Source of the DNA: Rhynchopus sp. YZ270_cl-10 | Taxonomy: Eukaryota; Euglenozoa; Diplonemea; Diplonemida; Diplonemidae | DNA: 64,000 bases | Direction of reading: 5' to 3' | NCBI GenBank assembly: GCA_964035575.1 | Contig: OZ037925.1 | Location: 868,001-932,000, forward strand | Shown here: positions 51,635 to 61,840 of the stretch, piece by piece | How the letters are laid out: every line of letters starts with the position of its first letter | Numbering within the stretch: position 1 is the first letter of the stretch | Notes under the pieces: generated by a model | What the model saw: only the letters and a program-made list of their open reading frames with translations | What the model was told of the DNA's origin: nothing | Database searches by the model: none | Program-made: the position numbers and the translations under genes

Positions 51635-54010
51635 ATGATGTGTGTGTTTATGCTGCTGCTGTGTGGCTGTCTGCCGTGTGCGGCGCTCTCGAACTGGGAT
51701 AAGGACTTCGTGCTTGTGGACGGCGACATCCAGGTGCGGGAGGAAGAGGGGCGGGATGGGAAGGGGCTGTCTGCATCGGCAACGTCGCGCCAGTCGCAGA
51801 TCTGGCCACTGGGTGTGGTGCGCTATGTAGTGGAGACTGTCGAGGTGAACGGGGATGGCGTCGTGGCGCTTGCGGCAGACGACGTACGCATCTCACGGGC
51901 AATTGGCAACTGGGAGGCAAAGACATGCATCCGCTTCTCGCCGTGTGCAAGCGAGGACACCTGCGCGATCCCCTACATCAGGTTCGTAGCAGGCACCGGC
52001 TGCAGCTCACCCGTGGGTGCGTACTCCACACGTGCGAACACTATCTACCTTGCTGTCGGATGTTCAACAGGAGCAACCATCCATGAAATTGGCCACTCGA
52101 TGGGGCTGCTGCACGAGCAGATGCGCAAGGACCGTGACGAGTACGTGGTGGTGGACCTGGCACAGGTGACGCCAGGGTACACAGGGAACTTCGGGAAGAT
52201 GAGCAGCACAACAGGGCGCGACATCGGCAAGTACGACTACGGCTCGATCATGCACTACGGGTCTGATGCCTTTGCCATTGGGTCGACACCGACGATCATT
52301 GCGCCAGTGCCGATCGGGCAGAGGGGTGCGCTGAGTGCAGGGGACGTGGAGGCGGTGGACTTCCTCTACAACGGGTGTGCTGCGACGTACGCACAGCCGG
52401 TGTGTCTGCCGTCTGTTGATGTGGCACAGACACACCTTGTTGTGCACTCGAAGCCGTGGAACATGGACTTCAACGTGATGTACGACACTGCGCAGGCTGT
52501 GACGGTGACGTACGCAGGGACGACAGCACCTGCAGGAGAGATGGCGTACTCGAGGGCGTCGGGGAGCAGCATGGGCAGCATTGGGTTCACGCAGCTCACC
52601 TTCACACCGTCTGCTGCGCGGGCGGGACAGACCTTCACCCTGAGTGCGACCTTCACTGCGCCGGACGGGACGGCGGCCACGTGTGCGATCACAGTGCGGG
52701 TGGCGGTGTCGAACACCGTGTGCTATGGAATTGATGGGAACGACCCGAACGTGTGCAGCGGGCACGGGACGTGTGTGGACGACCTGTTCACACCTTGCCA
52801 GTGCGACGCGGGGTATGCAGGTGTGGACTGCAGTGGGACAACGACGTGCCCGACAGACTACCTGCACTCCTTTGACGGTGGTATGCCGTGGAAGCCGTTT
52901 GGTGGCACGTCTGTGTCTGAGGACTCTGCCTTCTTCGCTGCCGGCGGTTCGAGCATGCGTGTGGGCGACGTGGGGTCGACTACGCGTGCGCAGTCAAGAC
53001 TCGAGCTTGCGGCAGACAGCATGCCGCACAGGATGACCTTCTCCTTTGCTGCCATGGCGGGTGCGCAAGAGACACCTCAGCTGCGTCTGCGGAGGGGCAC
53101 GAAGTCATGTGTCCGTGTGGACCGTGGCTCAACCGGGGTGTGGCGTGTTGGTGGTGCTGAAGTGCCGGGCACTGTTGTGCAGACAGAGAAGTTCTACGCA
53201 GTGGTGGTTGACTTGGACTGGGCTGCGTTTGAGTACACTGTCTCCATTGACGGCGTGTTCCTCGCAACCAGCACGATCACCACAGACTGCACTGGTGGTG
53301 CAGATGTTGTCATCTTCTTTGGGAACGGATGGTTGGATGAGTTCATGTTTCATTGCACCATTCCTTCCGTTGCAACACCAGTTACCCTGGCACCAGCAAC
53401 AGATGCACCAGCGACGGACGTTCCGGCAACTGACGCGCCAGCAACTGATGCACCTGCAACAGGCGCACCGGCAACTGACGCACCGGAAACAGATGCACCA
53501 GCAACAGGCGCACCGGCAACTGACGCACCGGAAACTGACGCACCTGTCCCACTCCCGCCAAGCACCCTCCCTGGACTGACGACGTCTGTGTACAAGACTG
53601 CCGACACCATGGAGGACTTCCCTGACTTTGATTCTCTGACCCCTCTGCACGTGGTTGTGTCCGACCGTGTGGTCTTCCGGAACAGGCACTTCAAGAACAT
53701 CGACGCAACTCTGGTGGACGACTTTGCGGCGACGTTGGAGGGCTTCCTGAGGGTTGAGGTTGCTGGGGAGTACACCCTGTACCTGAAGTCGAGCGACGGG
53801 TCGCGGCTGTGGCTGGACGGCGAGCTTGTGATTGAGAACGGCGGCGTGCACGACGCAGAGGAGGTGACGGCGACGTTGGAACTGTCTGCAGGCCTGCACG
53901 ACCTGGAGATCCACTTCTTCGAACACGTGTCGAAGGCTGTCCTGAAGCTGGAGTGGACACTGCCGAGCGGCGGGAGGCAGTACGTGCCTGCGGAGAACCT
54001 GTCGCACTGA
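51635..54010 (+). CDS. Secreted astacin-type metalloprotease with EGF-like, mucin-like and PA14-like domains
   Basis: One exon, 791 residues from ATG at 51635; the frame is open 27 bases upstream only through non-ATG codons. A signal peptide (MMCVFMLLLCGCLPCAA) is followed by a short pro-region. The astacin domain covers about 45-245: zinc site HEIGHSMGLLHE at residues 150-161 and Met-turn SIMHY at 204-208, both intact. Then come a beta-sandwich (about 250-362), an EGF-like module (about 363-402, CSGHGTC...CQCDAGYAGVDC), a concanavalin-like domain (about 410-575), a Pro/Ala/Thr/Asp repeat (ATDAPATDAP, about 582-643), likely O-glycosylated, and a PA14-like carbohydrate-binding domain (about 645-791) with SSDGSRLWLDGELV. 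It is probably exported and acts on glycoproteins or prey surfaces; the substrate is unknown. Confidence 0.85.
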   Translation: MMCVFMLLLCGCLPCAALSNWDKDFVLVDGDIQVREEEGRDGKGLSASATSRQSQIWPLGVVRYVVETVEVNGDGVVALAADDVRISRAIGNWEAKTCIRFSPCASEDTCAIPYIRFVAGTGCSSPVGAYSTRANTIYLAVGCSTGATIHEIGHSMGLLHEQMRKDRDEYVVVDLAQVTPGYTGNFGKMSSTTGRDIGKYDYGSIMHYGSDAFAIGSTPTIIAPVPIGQRGALSAGDVEAVDFLYNGCAATYAQPVCLPSVDVAQTHLVVHSKPWNMDFNVMYDTAQAVTVTYAGTTAPAGEMAYSRASGSSMGSIGFTQLTFTPSAARAGQTFTLSATFTAPDGTAATCAITVRVAVSNTVCYGIDGNDPNVCSGHGTCVDDLFTPCQCDAGYAGVDCSGTTTCPTDYLHSFDGGMPWKPFGGTSVSEDSAFFAAGGSSMRVGDVGSTTRAQSRLELAADSMPHRMTFSFAAMAGAQETPQLRLRRGTKSCVRVDRGSTGVWRVGGAEVPGTVVQTEKFYAVVVDLDWAAFEYTVSIDGVFLATSTITTDCTGGADVVIFFGNGWLDEFMFHCTIPSVATPVTLAPATDAPATDVPATDAPATDAPATGAPATDAPETDAPATGAPATDAPETDAPVPLPPSTLPGLTTSVYKTADTMEDFPDFDSLTPLHVVVSDRVVFRNRHFKNIDATLVDDFAATLEGFLRVEVAGEYTLYLKSSDGSRLWLDGELVIENGGVHDAEEVTATLELSAGLHDLEIHFFEHVSKAVLKLEWTLPSGGRQYVPAENLSH

Positions 54011-55710
54011 GGGTGACAGACATGGACACGCAAACCCGGTTGGCAGCATCGTTTTATTATACCTCCTGCGAATGGCGGCGTCAGTGCGTGCCGACCACAC
54101 ACAGCACAAATTGTTGTTCTGTGTGTTTCCCTTTTCCGCTGCCGGGTGGTGTACTTCATTAGTATTTTCCCTGTCCTGTCCTTGCTGTGGCTTGATGTCG
54201 TGTCGCACTACAAGCAGTGTCTGCGTCTTCTACTTGCAGCAGAACTTTTTCCCAATTTTAAATTTTGAATTTCGAACTTCCACTTTTTGCTTTTTGCTTC
54301 ATTTTGTTCACAAAGTGACCTATCATCTTTACCACCTTTCTATTCGTTTGTTTGCTGTATTTTGTGTCTCGTTCCTCAGGCACCTCGTTGGTTCTAGGTA
54401 CCAGGTGAGGAAGGCGACACAGCGTAGCTCTGACGGCATGTCTGTGCCGAAGATATGTGTGTCCGTGAGGCGCATCAAAATCTGCTAAATTTTCTTTTAT
54501 TTTGCTTAGTTCACATGCAGACCCTTTCTCAGCTCACCAGCCGTGTTTTGTGTCGTTAATGTTGAACTGGAACAATACCATCAGGAATCACCACAATAAA
54601 AATTGACGGCCCTGCCCGTCCTCCCCTCCCCTTCCCTCTCCGTACGACTTGGTCTTTGAGGTGACGTTGCTGTCACCTTGCGTAACCAACCTGTTCTGCG
54701 TTTGCTATGCTATTTGGAAAAAAACAGAGACTGTGAGATAACAGCTACCTCACAAGAAGCTTCACCGACACTATCTCACAGCACCTCAGCTTTGCAACCA
54801 ATTATGCGGCTGCTACATACGCACGCCTTTCATTTCATGCTACCATGCTTGGCCTGGTGTCGTTGGTTTAGTTCAAAGACACTGTTTGGGCCCCTTTGTA
54901 AATGCCACCCCCTTTTCCGAGAGATAGGTACCCTGTGTCTTTCATGCACATGACCCACCACCCTCTCGTCATTTCCATTACTCGGTGTATGCGTCCGCAA
55001 AGGCGTTGTGCACTGTCAACTTCCCTTTTCCCCTTTTTTTTTCCACTCCTTTCTTCTGCAAAATCCTAACCGGGTCCCGTAATGGTGGCCTGGGTTGGGC
55101 TCTGTTGGGTGTGGTTGGGTATATAGGGGTTCTAGCACCCGTGTGCAAAGCGGCGATTGCTCCCACAGGAAAATAGGGTGGTTGTGTGTCCTGCAAAACA
55201 ATAATAATAACCAAATGACAGAAACACACCCCCATCTCGTCCTTGGAGGGCTCTCGACTTCGCTCGCTTTAACACAGGGCAGGCCTTCATGCACCACCCG
55301 CTCCGCTCTTCTCCCCTCTCCCCTCTTCCCCAGTGAGGTGTGTTGTTTCACTGATTGTGATGACATCAAGTCACAAGCAGGAAACCGTCAGAATGAAAAG
55401 CAACCATCAAATAGCAACTACAACAGATCCTTCTCCACTTTTTTTTTACCCCAATTTTGTCCCCTTTTTTTTCTTCTCTTCATGCACTACCCGCTCCGCT
55501 CTTCTCCCTTCACCCTCCTCCCTCTCACCCTTCTCTGGCTCCCGCTTTTGTTACCACTCTGAGGGTAACAAACGGTGTCAGGTGTCGGGAGTCATTGAGG
55601 ATTGTTGTTTCACTAACTCCAATCACATAACTCAAATCCCCCCACTTCCCCATCCACCCCGCACCCCCTTCCAGGAACACACACGAGATTAAAGAGACGC
55701 TGATCGGGGC
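54011..55710. other. Spacer between the astacin and RRM genes
   Basis: No supported gene. An imperfect direct repeat is visible: TTCATGCACCACCCGCTCCG at about 55287 and TTCATGCACTACCCGCTCCG at about 55478, each followed by CTCTTCTCCC and, further on, TTGTTTCACT. The interval is about 190-260 bases with changes in length. Confidence 0.5.
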
Positions 55711-55740
55711 CTCTCTCTCTCTCCTTCACGCTTTCTGTAG
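55711..55740 (+). promoter_or_regulatory. Splice-acceptor-like tract upstream of the RRM gene
   Basis: CTCTCTCTCTCCTTCACG then CTTTCTGTAG ends 50 bases before the ATG at 55791. Composition is that of a strong 3' splice site; there is no upstream exon to pair with it in the spacer, which suggests a trans-spliced leader. Confidence 0.45.
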
Positions 55741-55790
55741 CGCGGTTTGCCTTCTCTTCCACTATTACGCCTCCAGCCTCGACTAGTCGT

Positions 55791-57105
55791 ATGCGTACGC
55801 GCAGTCCCACCCGACATAGGGAGACGCGTGAGGATGCGGAGATCTACGTTGGTAACATCAACGCGCAGACGCCTGTAGAGGCGGATGATCTTAAGCGTCT
55901 CTTCAGCATTGCCGGGCAGGTGACAAATGTTCGCATCGAAAAGAGCAATTCGAAAGACACCCACTTCGCCTTCATCACCTTCAGTACCATAGAAGAGTCT
56001 GAGCAGGGCTGTCTCTACGATGGGTTCAAATATCATGCGCTCTCGCTGAAGGTGCAGCGGAAAGGTCGTCCAGGTCCGCCGAAGCTTGCCCAGCCCCCAA
56101 GTGACACCTTCACACAACGTCTCCGTGAGCTGCAGGAGCAAGAGAACACAGACCTCTATCTGACAAATCTGAACACAGCGGATGCGTCGGAGGAGATGCT
56201 GCACGAGGCCTTCTCGATGTTTGGGGATGTGCGGAGGGTATGTGGGGCAGGATGGGGGGGGAGGGGGGAGGAGTTGGGGGAACGAAAAATTCTGTGGGTT
56301 GAGGGGGGGGGAAAGATCATTGGGGAGAGGGGGAAAAAAATACACACAAAAAACAGGTGCACCTCCACGGTGACCCGAGCAACCCTTCCCGCCCAGCGTT
56401 CATCACGTTCTCTCGACCAGAGCAGGTATGTTATGGTGTTGTTTTGTTCCGTAGTTGTGGACTTCTATCGCGGATAAAAAAAAAATGTGAGGTGACAAAA
56501 AGCGCTGATTCATTTTAGAAAAAAAAGGGTAAAAAGTGTCGGGAAAAGTGTGATATCCATTTTTCAAACCCCCCCCCCATTCACCCTCCTCCAGGTCCAG
56601 CGAGCTGTGGAGGCGATGGACGGGAAGGAGTTCCTCGGGAACACCTTGGGTGTGTGCAAGGCTCGTGTAGGTCAGCGGTTCTGGGCTATTGAAGCTGCGT
56701 CGAAGGCGAGCAAGACTGAGGTATGCAGGGTTTTGTGGCCACACACTATTTTGTAAGTGTTTTTTGTTCTGCAATAAGCTCCACTCTGAGATACCTTTTA
56801 GCACCTAGCTCTCAAACCACATTCACACACACACCCTTTGGGGCCATATTCTGCAAGAACTACCCCCTATTAGTTACCAAACACACACACACACACACCC
56901 TTTTATCGCAGGACAAAGACAAGCCTGCCCGCACAGCCAAAAGCGACCCGCCAGCACCTACCACCGCCAAGCGCGCCTCAGGCACGCCAAGCACTGCCAC
57001 CGCCACCTCACCTACGACTTCCGCCACCACGACCACCAGCACCGCTGCCGCCCCTAAGGAGGACCGCGCGGTCACCCGCACCGACTCGACGGACAAAGAC
57101 AAAAA
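55791..57105 (+). CDS. Two-RRM RNA-binding protein (3' end not found)
   Basis: Exons 55791-56237, 56357-56425, 56595-56720 and 56912-57105 (at least). The first three introns are GT-AG and phase 0. The fourth exon ends in phase 2 at GTATGC, and no next exon is evident in the repeats beyond. At least 278 residues. RRM1 is at about 17-93 (RNP2 IYVGNI, RNP1 THFAFITF). RRM2 is at about 121-200 (RNP2 LYLTNL, RNP1 RPAFITF) and is cut by introns 1 and 2. After RRM2 comes a Lys/Ala/Thr/Pro-rich tail (TTAKRASGTPSTATATSPTT). It binds RNA through two RRMs, so a role in splicing or mRNA handling is likely but not shown. A retained fourth intron would give a nonsensical tail, which argues for a further exon. 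Confidence 0.8.
56721..56911 (+). other. Intron 3 of the RRM gene, with intron-shared motif
   Basis: Donor GTATGC, acceptor TTTATCGCAG. Positions about 56838-56885 hold TTGGGGCCATATTCTGCAAG then AACTACCCCCTATTAGTTAC, set in CA repeats. The match with intron 3 of the RND gene covers about 45 bases. Confidence 0.7.
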
Positions 57106-57351
57106 GTATGCCCAAACCCCTGAGAACCAACCACTTTTTTGTTTTTACCACCTTTTTATATTCCTCTGCTCTGTGCAATCGAGATCCATTTTTCGACGTT
57201 GTGTCAGAGCCTACCAGTTTTGCGATTTTTTTTTGGCACAGCAATACATCTTTTGGTCCACTGCTTTCGAGCAACCCCCCATCGATACAACGTTACAACA
57301 AACCTTGGTTGATCCTTCCTCCCTTTTGTCATATACCGTCTTTTAAAAAAA

Positions 57352-57732
57352 TATGGACCAGAAATAACATGGACCAGAATAATGATGGACCAGAACAATT
57401 ATGGACCTTTTGGGATTTTTTTTTTTTATGGACCTATTTTTCTGGTCCGACATATGTGTGGGGTTTTTTTGTACTTGTCCAGAATTTTGACAGGGAGTCG
57501 CGCGCGCGAAGCGCGTGCGACGACCGCTTGTGTGGGGAGAAAGCTCGGAATGGGTCTACCGGGCCACATATGAGCCGAGATGCCCCGCCAACGTGCGGTA
57601 CCGAAAGCTCGGAATGGGTCTGAAATGGACAAGTTCAAAAAAAAAAAGCCTAACACAGATGGACCAGAAATAGCATGGACCAGAACAATTATGGACTTTT
57701 TGGGATTTTTTTTTTTTTATGGACCTATTTTC
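57352..57732 (+). repeat. Direct repeats of ATGGACCAGAA units flanking a GCGCGC block
   Basis: Copies at 57352-57443 and 57656-57732 share ATGGACCAGAAATA, CAGAACAATTATGGAC, a T run and ATGGACCTATTTT. Between them lies a GCGCGCGCGAAGCGCG block with AAAGCTCGGAATGGGTCT twice; the block recurs at 46273-46330. This may be a small element with terminal direct repeats. Confidence 0.6.
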
Positions 57733-58084
57733 AGGGTATTAGGGTGAAAATCCAAAATTCCGGAAAAAACTGGTTTTTCTGGTTTTCTCTCCTGGGTGGC
57801 GAAAACTAGTGTTTCCTGCGAAAACCTCCACCGTTGACGGACACAGTCACCCTTTTCGGGTTTTTCGGGGGTCAGTGTCTTATCCAGGAATCCAGATTTC
57901 AAGATTGGGGAGGTCAGCTTGTTTTTTGCTCAAAATATTTTTCGGCGTTGCTGACCCAGGGTAGACAGGGAACAGGGAGCAGTGGTCGCGCTAATTATGG
58001 GAAAAAATGGGGGAAAAATGGATTTCGGGTACGGAAAAACGTTCCTTGAAAAGGTTAGCTGGGGAGGCCCGGAAACCCCGTTTT

Positions 58085-58720
58085 GTGGCATTTCCGGGCC
58101 AATCCCGGCTTGTGGTGGGGTATATACGGAAAAATGGACAAAATTTTAGTGACTTAAATTTTCGCAAAATATGAACCCATACTCGTAAACAAGGGTCATT
58201 TTCAGGAAAATTCGGAAAATTCCGAGATTTGGAAGCAATTTTTCTCCTGAAAATCAGTGGGTTTTCAGCCCCAAAACATACCGCGATTGGAATTTCCGGA
58301 ATCCGTCCGCGCTGTGGTGGGGTCACTTTGCCGAAATGGCCAATTTTTTGGTTTTGGTCAAAATCCATGTAGGGTAAAGAGGGCCAATGTAAATCCCACA
58401 ACCAGATTTTCTCTCCCTGATCCTGACGTCTTGCAACATGAAAATGCGCGAAAACACCGGCATTTGCATTTCCGGAATTCGTCCGTTCTGTGGTGGGGTC
58501 AATTTGCCGAAATGGACAAGTTCTTGGTTTTGGTCAAAACCCGTCAGTGTAAGGTAAAGGGGGCAAGTGTTTGCCTGTAGAAACTGGAAGGGAACAGGCA
58601 GCGCCGCAGGCGCACGGTAACCAACTTTTTTTTTTTTCCTTTTCTTTTTTCTCCTCTTTCTTTTGACTTTCCGAGCCAATTGCGTTCCACGGCGGGGTCA
58701 CATGTATATGCAAGTCCACT
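58085..58720 (+). repeat. CATTTCCGG(A)AT dispersed repeat array, third site
   Basis: Units at about 58085, 58290 and 58470 match those at 12.5-13.0 and 23.1-23.6 kb in order and spacing. They are followed at 58588-58720 by the AGCGCCGCAGGCGCACGGTA unit also seen at 12713 and 13350. The fixed partner order suggests one larger repeat. Confidence 0.7.
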
Positions 58721-58899
58721 ATGTGGTGGTCTTACTCAACAATATTAGAACTTCTGGTTTCTTAATGAAATCCCCGTACTGCAAAAAAAAAAACGTTCCT
58801 ACCAAAACCCCCAAAAATCCCGGGATGAGGGATGGACTTTAGCGCGAGCTCTGTCAGGGAGAGGGACTGTATGTTTTCTTTTTTTGCGGAGCAAAGAAA

Positions 58900-59090
58900 T
58901 AGCATAAAATGGCGCCGCAGGCGAAAATTTTTGAGGGTACGGTGTAAAAATCTAGCTTTTTACACCACAGAGCCACTCAACGAACCCTTTTTTGCGGAGC
59001 AAAAAATGAAAAATGGCGCCGCAGGCAAAAAAAAAATAGGAACAGCCATTTCCCAAAGGCACTCCCGTGGTGCAACCACGGTTCTACCAG
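58900..59090 (+). repeat. Copy 2 of the 180-bp repeat with GGCGCCGCAGGC words
   Basis: Same order as 15025-15206: two GGCGCCGCAGGC words about 100 bases apart and a CACGGTTCTACCAGGC end. There are no TIRs here, so the repeat is independent of the mariner-like element at 14858. Confidence 0.7.
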
Positions 59091-59283
59091 GCGGGGGGGG
59101 GGGGGTAGGGGGGGTCACAAGGGGAGAACAATGCATTTTTTCAGAGTTTTTGAATTCTACGCGTAGCGCAGTGTCCGACCCCACAAGTCACTACCCAAGA
59201 CCCCCCGGAAAACGTCCTGGAGGCCCGAAAATACCAAAAATAGTGACCGGAAGTGACCAGAAAATCAAAATTCCGAAAAAAAA

Positions 59284-60315
59284 AGGGGTCTTGGGACAGG
59301 GTCTGTACCTTGCCTATTCCTATTTTTTAGCACATAAACGAGATATGGCCATGGCAACAGCCCATGTCTCATATTTTAGGAAGTAAAGGATACATCTTGC
59401 CTAATGTCATCTAATTGCGTTTGAATACAGCCAAAACAAGACAAGACGGTCACCTGGCATCTGTATTTTGTGGGTCGTAGTGACCAATGTATACACGGGC
59501 TTAGGTACCCACACCATTAATAGGCCAGGGAGTGATCAATTTAGGGAGGAAAATTAGTCAGGTGTAAATTATCGAGCAGATCTGCCGTCACTGCCTCACC
59601 CGGTCCCTCAGGGTACCTTCCTTTTAAAAGAATCACCTCGTATGACTTTCCAGATATTGCAATGCCCAATTCCTCCCCTTGGTTTTGCAGTTCAGTCTGC
59701 AATAGCCCTGTACTAGCCACGTATATGGATATCCAGTCATAGACTCGACTAAAGCACCGACCCGCATCTGCCTCGTCTTCTTTATCTTCTTAGACCCCAC
59801 ACTCAGATTATTGTGGGAGGAAAGAGATATCCCTCCTGAAGACGGACAGGCACGCCACAAAATATAGCGGCAAGAGCGGGGCGTCCTCAAAGCTCACAGG
59901 GACAAGGAACGCCGTATTGGGAACTTAGGCACACTGCTCCAATGTGGCAAGGCCAGACTGCTTGACGACAAGCAATACGCAATGACCCGCGAGGAGGACG
60001 CGTGGGAGGCCCAATGCCACACACGTCACTTTCCTCCCCTTTTCGCGTGTTTTCTTAAACCCAATCTCCCCAGGGCTTGCAGAATCGCCTCTGAGGACAC
60101 CTTCAGCAGGCCTACTCCACAGTGGATACGGCGCTTTGCCTTTACTGCCATTCCACTGCGTCTACACAAGGATTTTAGAGCGGACTTGGCGTAGAACTGC
60201 CAATCCAGTGCCCCCGGCACTTTTCCCGCCCTCTCAATGCGTTCCAACGGTGTTTTTAATGGGTTTTGATTGCACCCCGATTTGAAAGGTGCCAAAGTAC
60301 AAACCCTGTCCCAGG
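59284..60315. mobile_element. Inverted-repeat-bounded segment with captured coding fragments
   Basis: TGGGACAGGGTCTGTACCTTG at about 59292 is inverted at about 60290-60312 with three or so changes, and A-rich sequence lies outside each. No clear target duplication. The interior (59580-60260) has balanced composition and coding-like text on the minus strand: the H4-like fragment described separately and, at about 59570-59730, a frame reading LQNQGEELGIAISGKSYEVI. It could be a TIR element that carries host gene pieces. Confidence 0.45.
60029..60250 (-). pseudogene. Histone H4-like fragment
   Basis: The minus-strand frame aligns by eye with histone H4. AKSALKSLCRRSG parallels TKPAIRRLARRGG (end of helix 1). 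GLLKVSSEAIL parallels GVLKVFLENVI, and KHAKR parallels EHAKR. The frame stops right after HAKRGGK; in a shifted frame the DNA goes on with KVTC... and later VVKQSGLATL, which recalls KTVTAMDVVYALKRQGRTL. Two extra residues sit in helix 2 and there is no H4 N-terminal tail of the usual Gly/Lys type. It is probably a decayed or captured copy, less likely a divergent variant. No promoter or other histone gene is near. It lies inside an inverted-repeat-bounded segment. Confidence 0.35.
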
Positions 60316-60501
60316 CCGTTTTTTTTTTTTTGAAAAATTCGAATTAGACCCCCACAAGTGCTCAGAAGTGTCCAAAACCAGGCGGAATTGAATTGTAGGT
60401 CACCTGGGGACCATATTTTCTGGTTTTTCAGGGTGATGTCCATTTTTTTCTCAAAAAAAATTTTTTTTGGTCGGTGTCCTCACTTTTAACATGGGATGTG
60501 A

Positions 60502-61462
60502 CCCCCCCTAGGCATAGGTGCCCGGCGAGTTAAAACAACTCGGCAACTCGCCCAAATTCGGCCAACAACTCGCCCATTTTTTTTGGGCGAGTTGTTTTTT
60601 TTTGGGATTTTTTATGGCTACAAAAACACAGGTACACAGGTACACAGGTACACAGGTACACAGGTACACAGGTACACAGGTACACAGGTACACAGGTACA
60701 CAGGTACACAGGTACACAGGTACACAGGTACACAGGTACACAGGTACACAGGTACACAGGTACACAGGTACACAGGTACACAGGTACACCACATCACGTT
60801 TTATCTTGTGCATCCCACGCTTCACAGCTGGTCTGTGAATGTGCGCTTTGTGTGGTTTTGTGTATCCCAAAGGAAGTCGTCGCCCAAAGCATTTTGACTA
60901 AACGTGTGAACGTTGTGAACCTGGAATCGATAGCAGACAGGAAAAGAGGATGGGCAGGCAGCGCCTGCCCGACCTGTGTGAAGTGAATCAGTGATTGCCT
61001 GACAGATGTCTGGGGAACCGTGTGTTCTGTGTGGGTATCCATGTACGGAGTATATCCCATTCCCCCCAGCAATTACCAAAAACCGTGAGTGTGCACGGTG
61101 GCCCATGGACCACCACGACCTAGTTACCACCTATGACTAGTCATATGACAAGGTGCATGTAATGAGTGGCGTTTGGCCTTAGCCCTGGTTGTTTTTCTTG
61201 AGATCATGTGTTGTACCAACGTTACATGTGTGTAACCTAACAACGTCACCTCCCATCCCTGTATGTTTTTGCCTGTAAAAATGGGCGAGTTGTGGCCGAG
61301 TTGTGGCCGAGTTGTGCCGAGTATAGGGCGAGTTGTGCCGAGTATAGGGCGAGTTGTGGCCGAGTTGTCCGAGTTTTGGGCGAGTTGTTTGGTAAAATCG
61401 TGGAGTTCGGACAACTCGCCCAAAAACGACTCGGCCGGCACCTATGCCTAGGGGGGGGGGGG
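60502..61462. mobile_element. TIR element carrying an 8-bp minisatellite
   Basis: CCCCCCCTAGGCATAGGTGC at the left is inverted at the right (GCACCTATGCCTAGGGGGGG). Similarity runs about 30 bp inward, with GGCGAGTTG words repeated near both ends. The flanks (TGA and AAA) show no target duplication. It holds the CAGGTACA array (60628-60788), a unique segment at 60790-61090 and the repeat shared with 48349. No transposase is seen. Confidence 0.7.
60628..60788 (+). repeat. 8-bp minisatellite (CAGGTACA), about 20 copies
   Basis: Perfect or nearly perfect tandem units. Frames through it are open as a by-product. It lies inside the TIR element 60502-61462. Confidence 0.95.
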
Positions 61463-61649
61463 AAATTGAGTCCGCCCTAAAGACATTCACAGAAAGGCCT
61501 GGTGAAAAGTGTCGGTTTTTTTTTCCCCTCCAGATTTCTCTGTTTTTTTTTTTTTTTTTGAAAACCAGTTTTGGGGTGATCAGGGGTAGTATTCTGCTAC
61601 GAAATTCGCAAACCAGGAAAAATCGGGAAAAAAAAGCGAAAAATTCGCA

Positions 61650-61795
61650 GTGCGAATTTTTGCGAATTTTTGCGATTTTTTGCGAATGTTTGCGATTTTT
61701 TGCGATTCGCATTCCGGGTTTCTGCGAATTTTTGCGAATTTCTGCGATTTTTTGCGAATGTTTGCGATTTTTTGCGATTCGCATTCCGGGTTTTG
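61650..61795 (+). repeat. Tandem 70-bp repeat of GCGATTTTTTGCGAAT words
   Basis: Two near-identical 70-bp blocks each end in GCGATTCGCATTCCGGGTTT. They are made of GCGAATTTTTGCGAATTT-like words. Non-coding. Confidence 0.75.
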
Positions 61796-61840
61796 CGTTT
61801 TTTTTGCGCACAGGTGTGACAAGTCACACGTGGTCACATG

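Noticed and set aside
54072-54488. 138-codon frame downstream of the astacin gene
   Set aside because: Composition (Phe, Cys, Leu, Ser) is that of translated CT-rich spacer, and no domain is visible.
60508-60870. Open frames with YLCTCVPV and TQVHRYTG repeats
   Set aside because: Translation of the CAGGTACA minisatellite.
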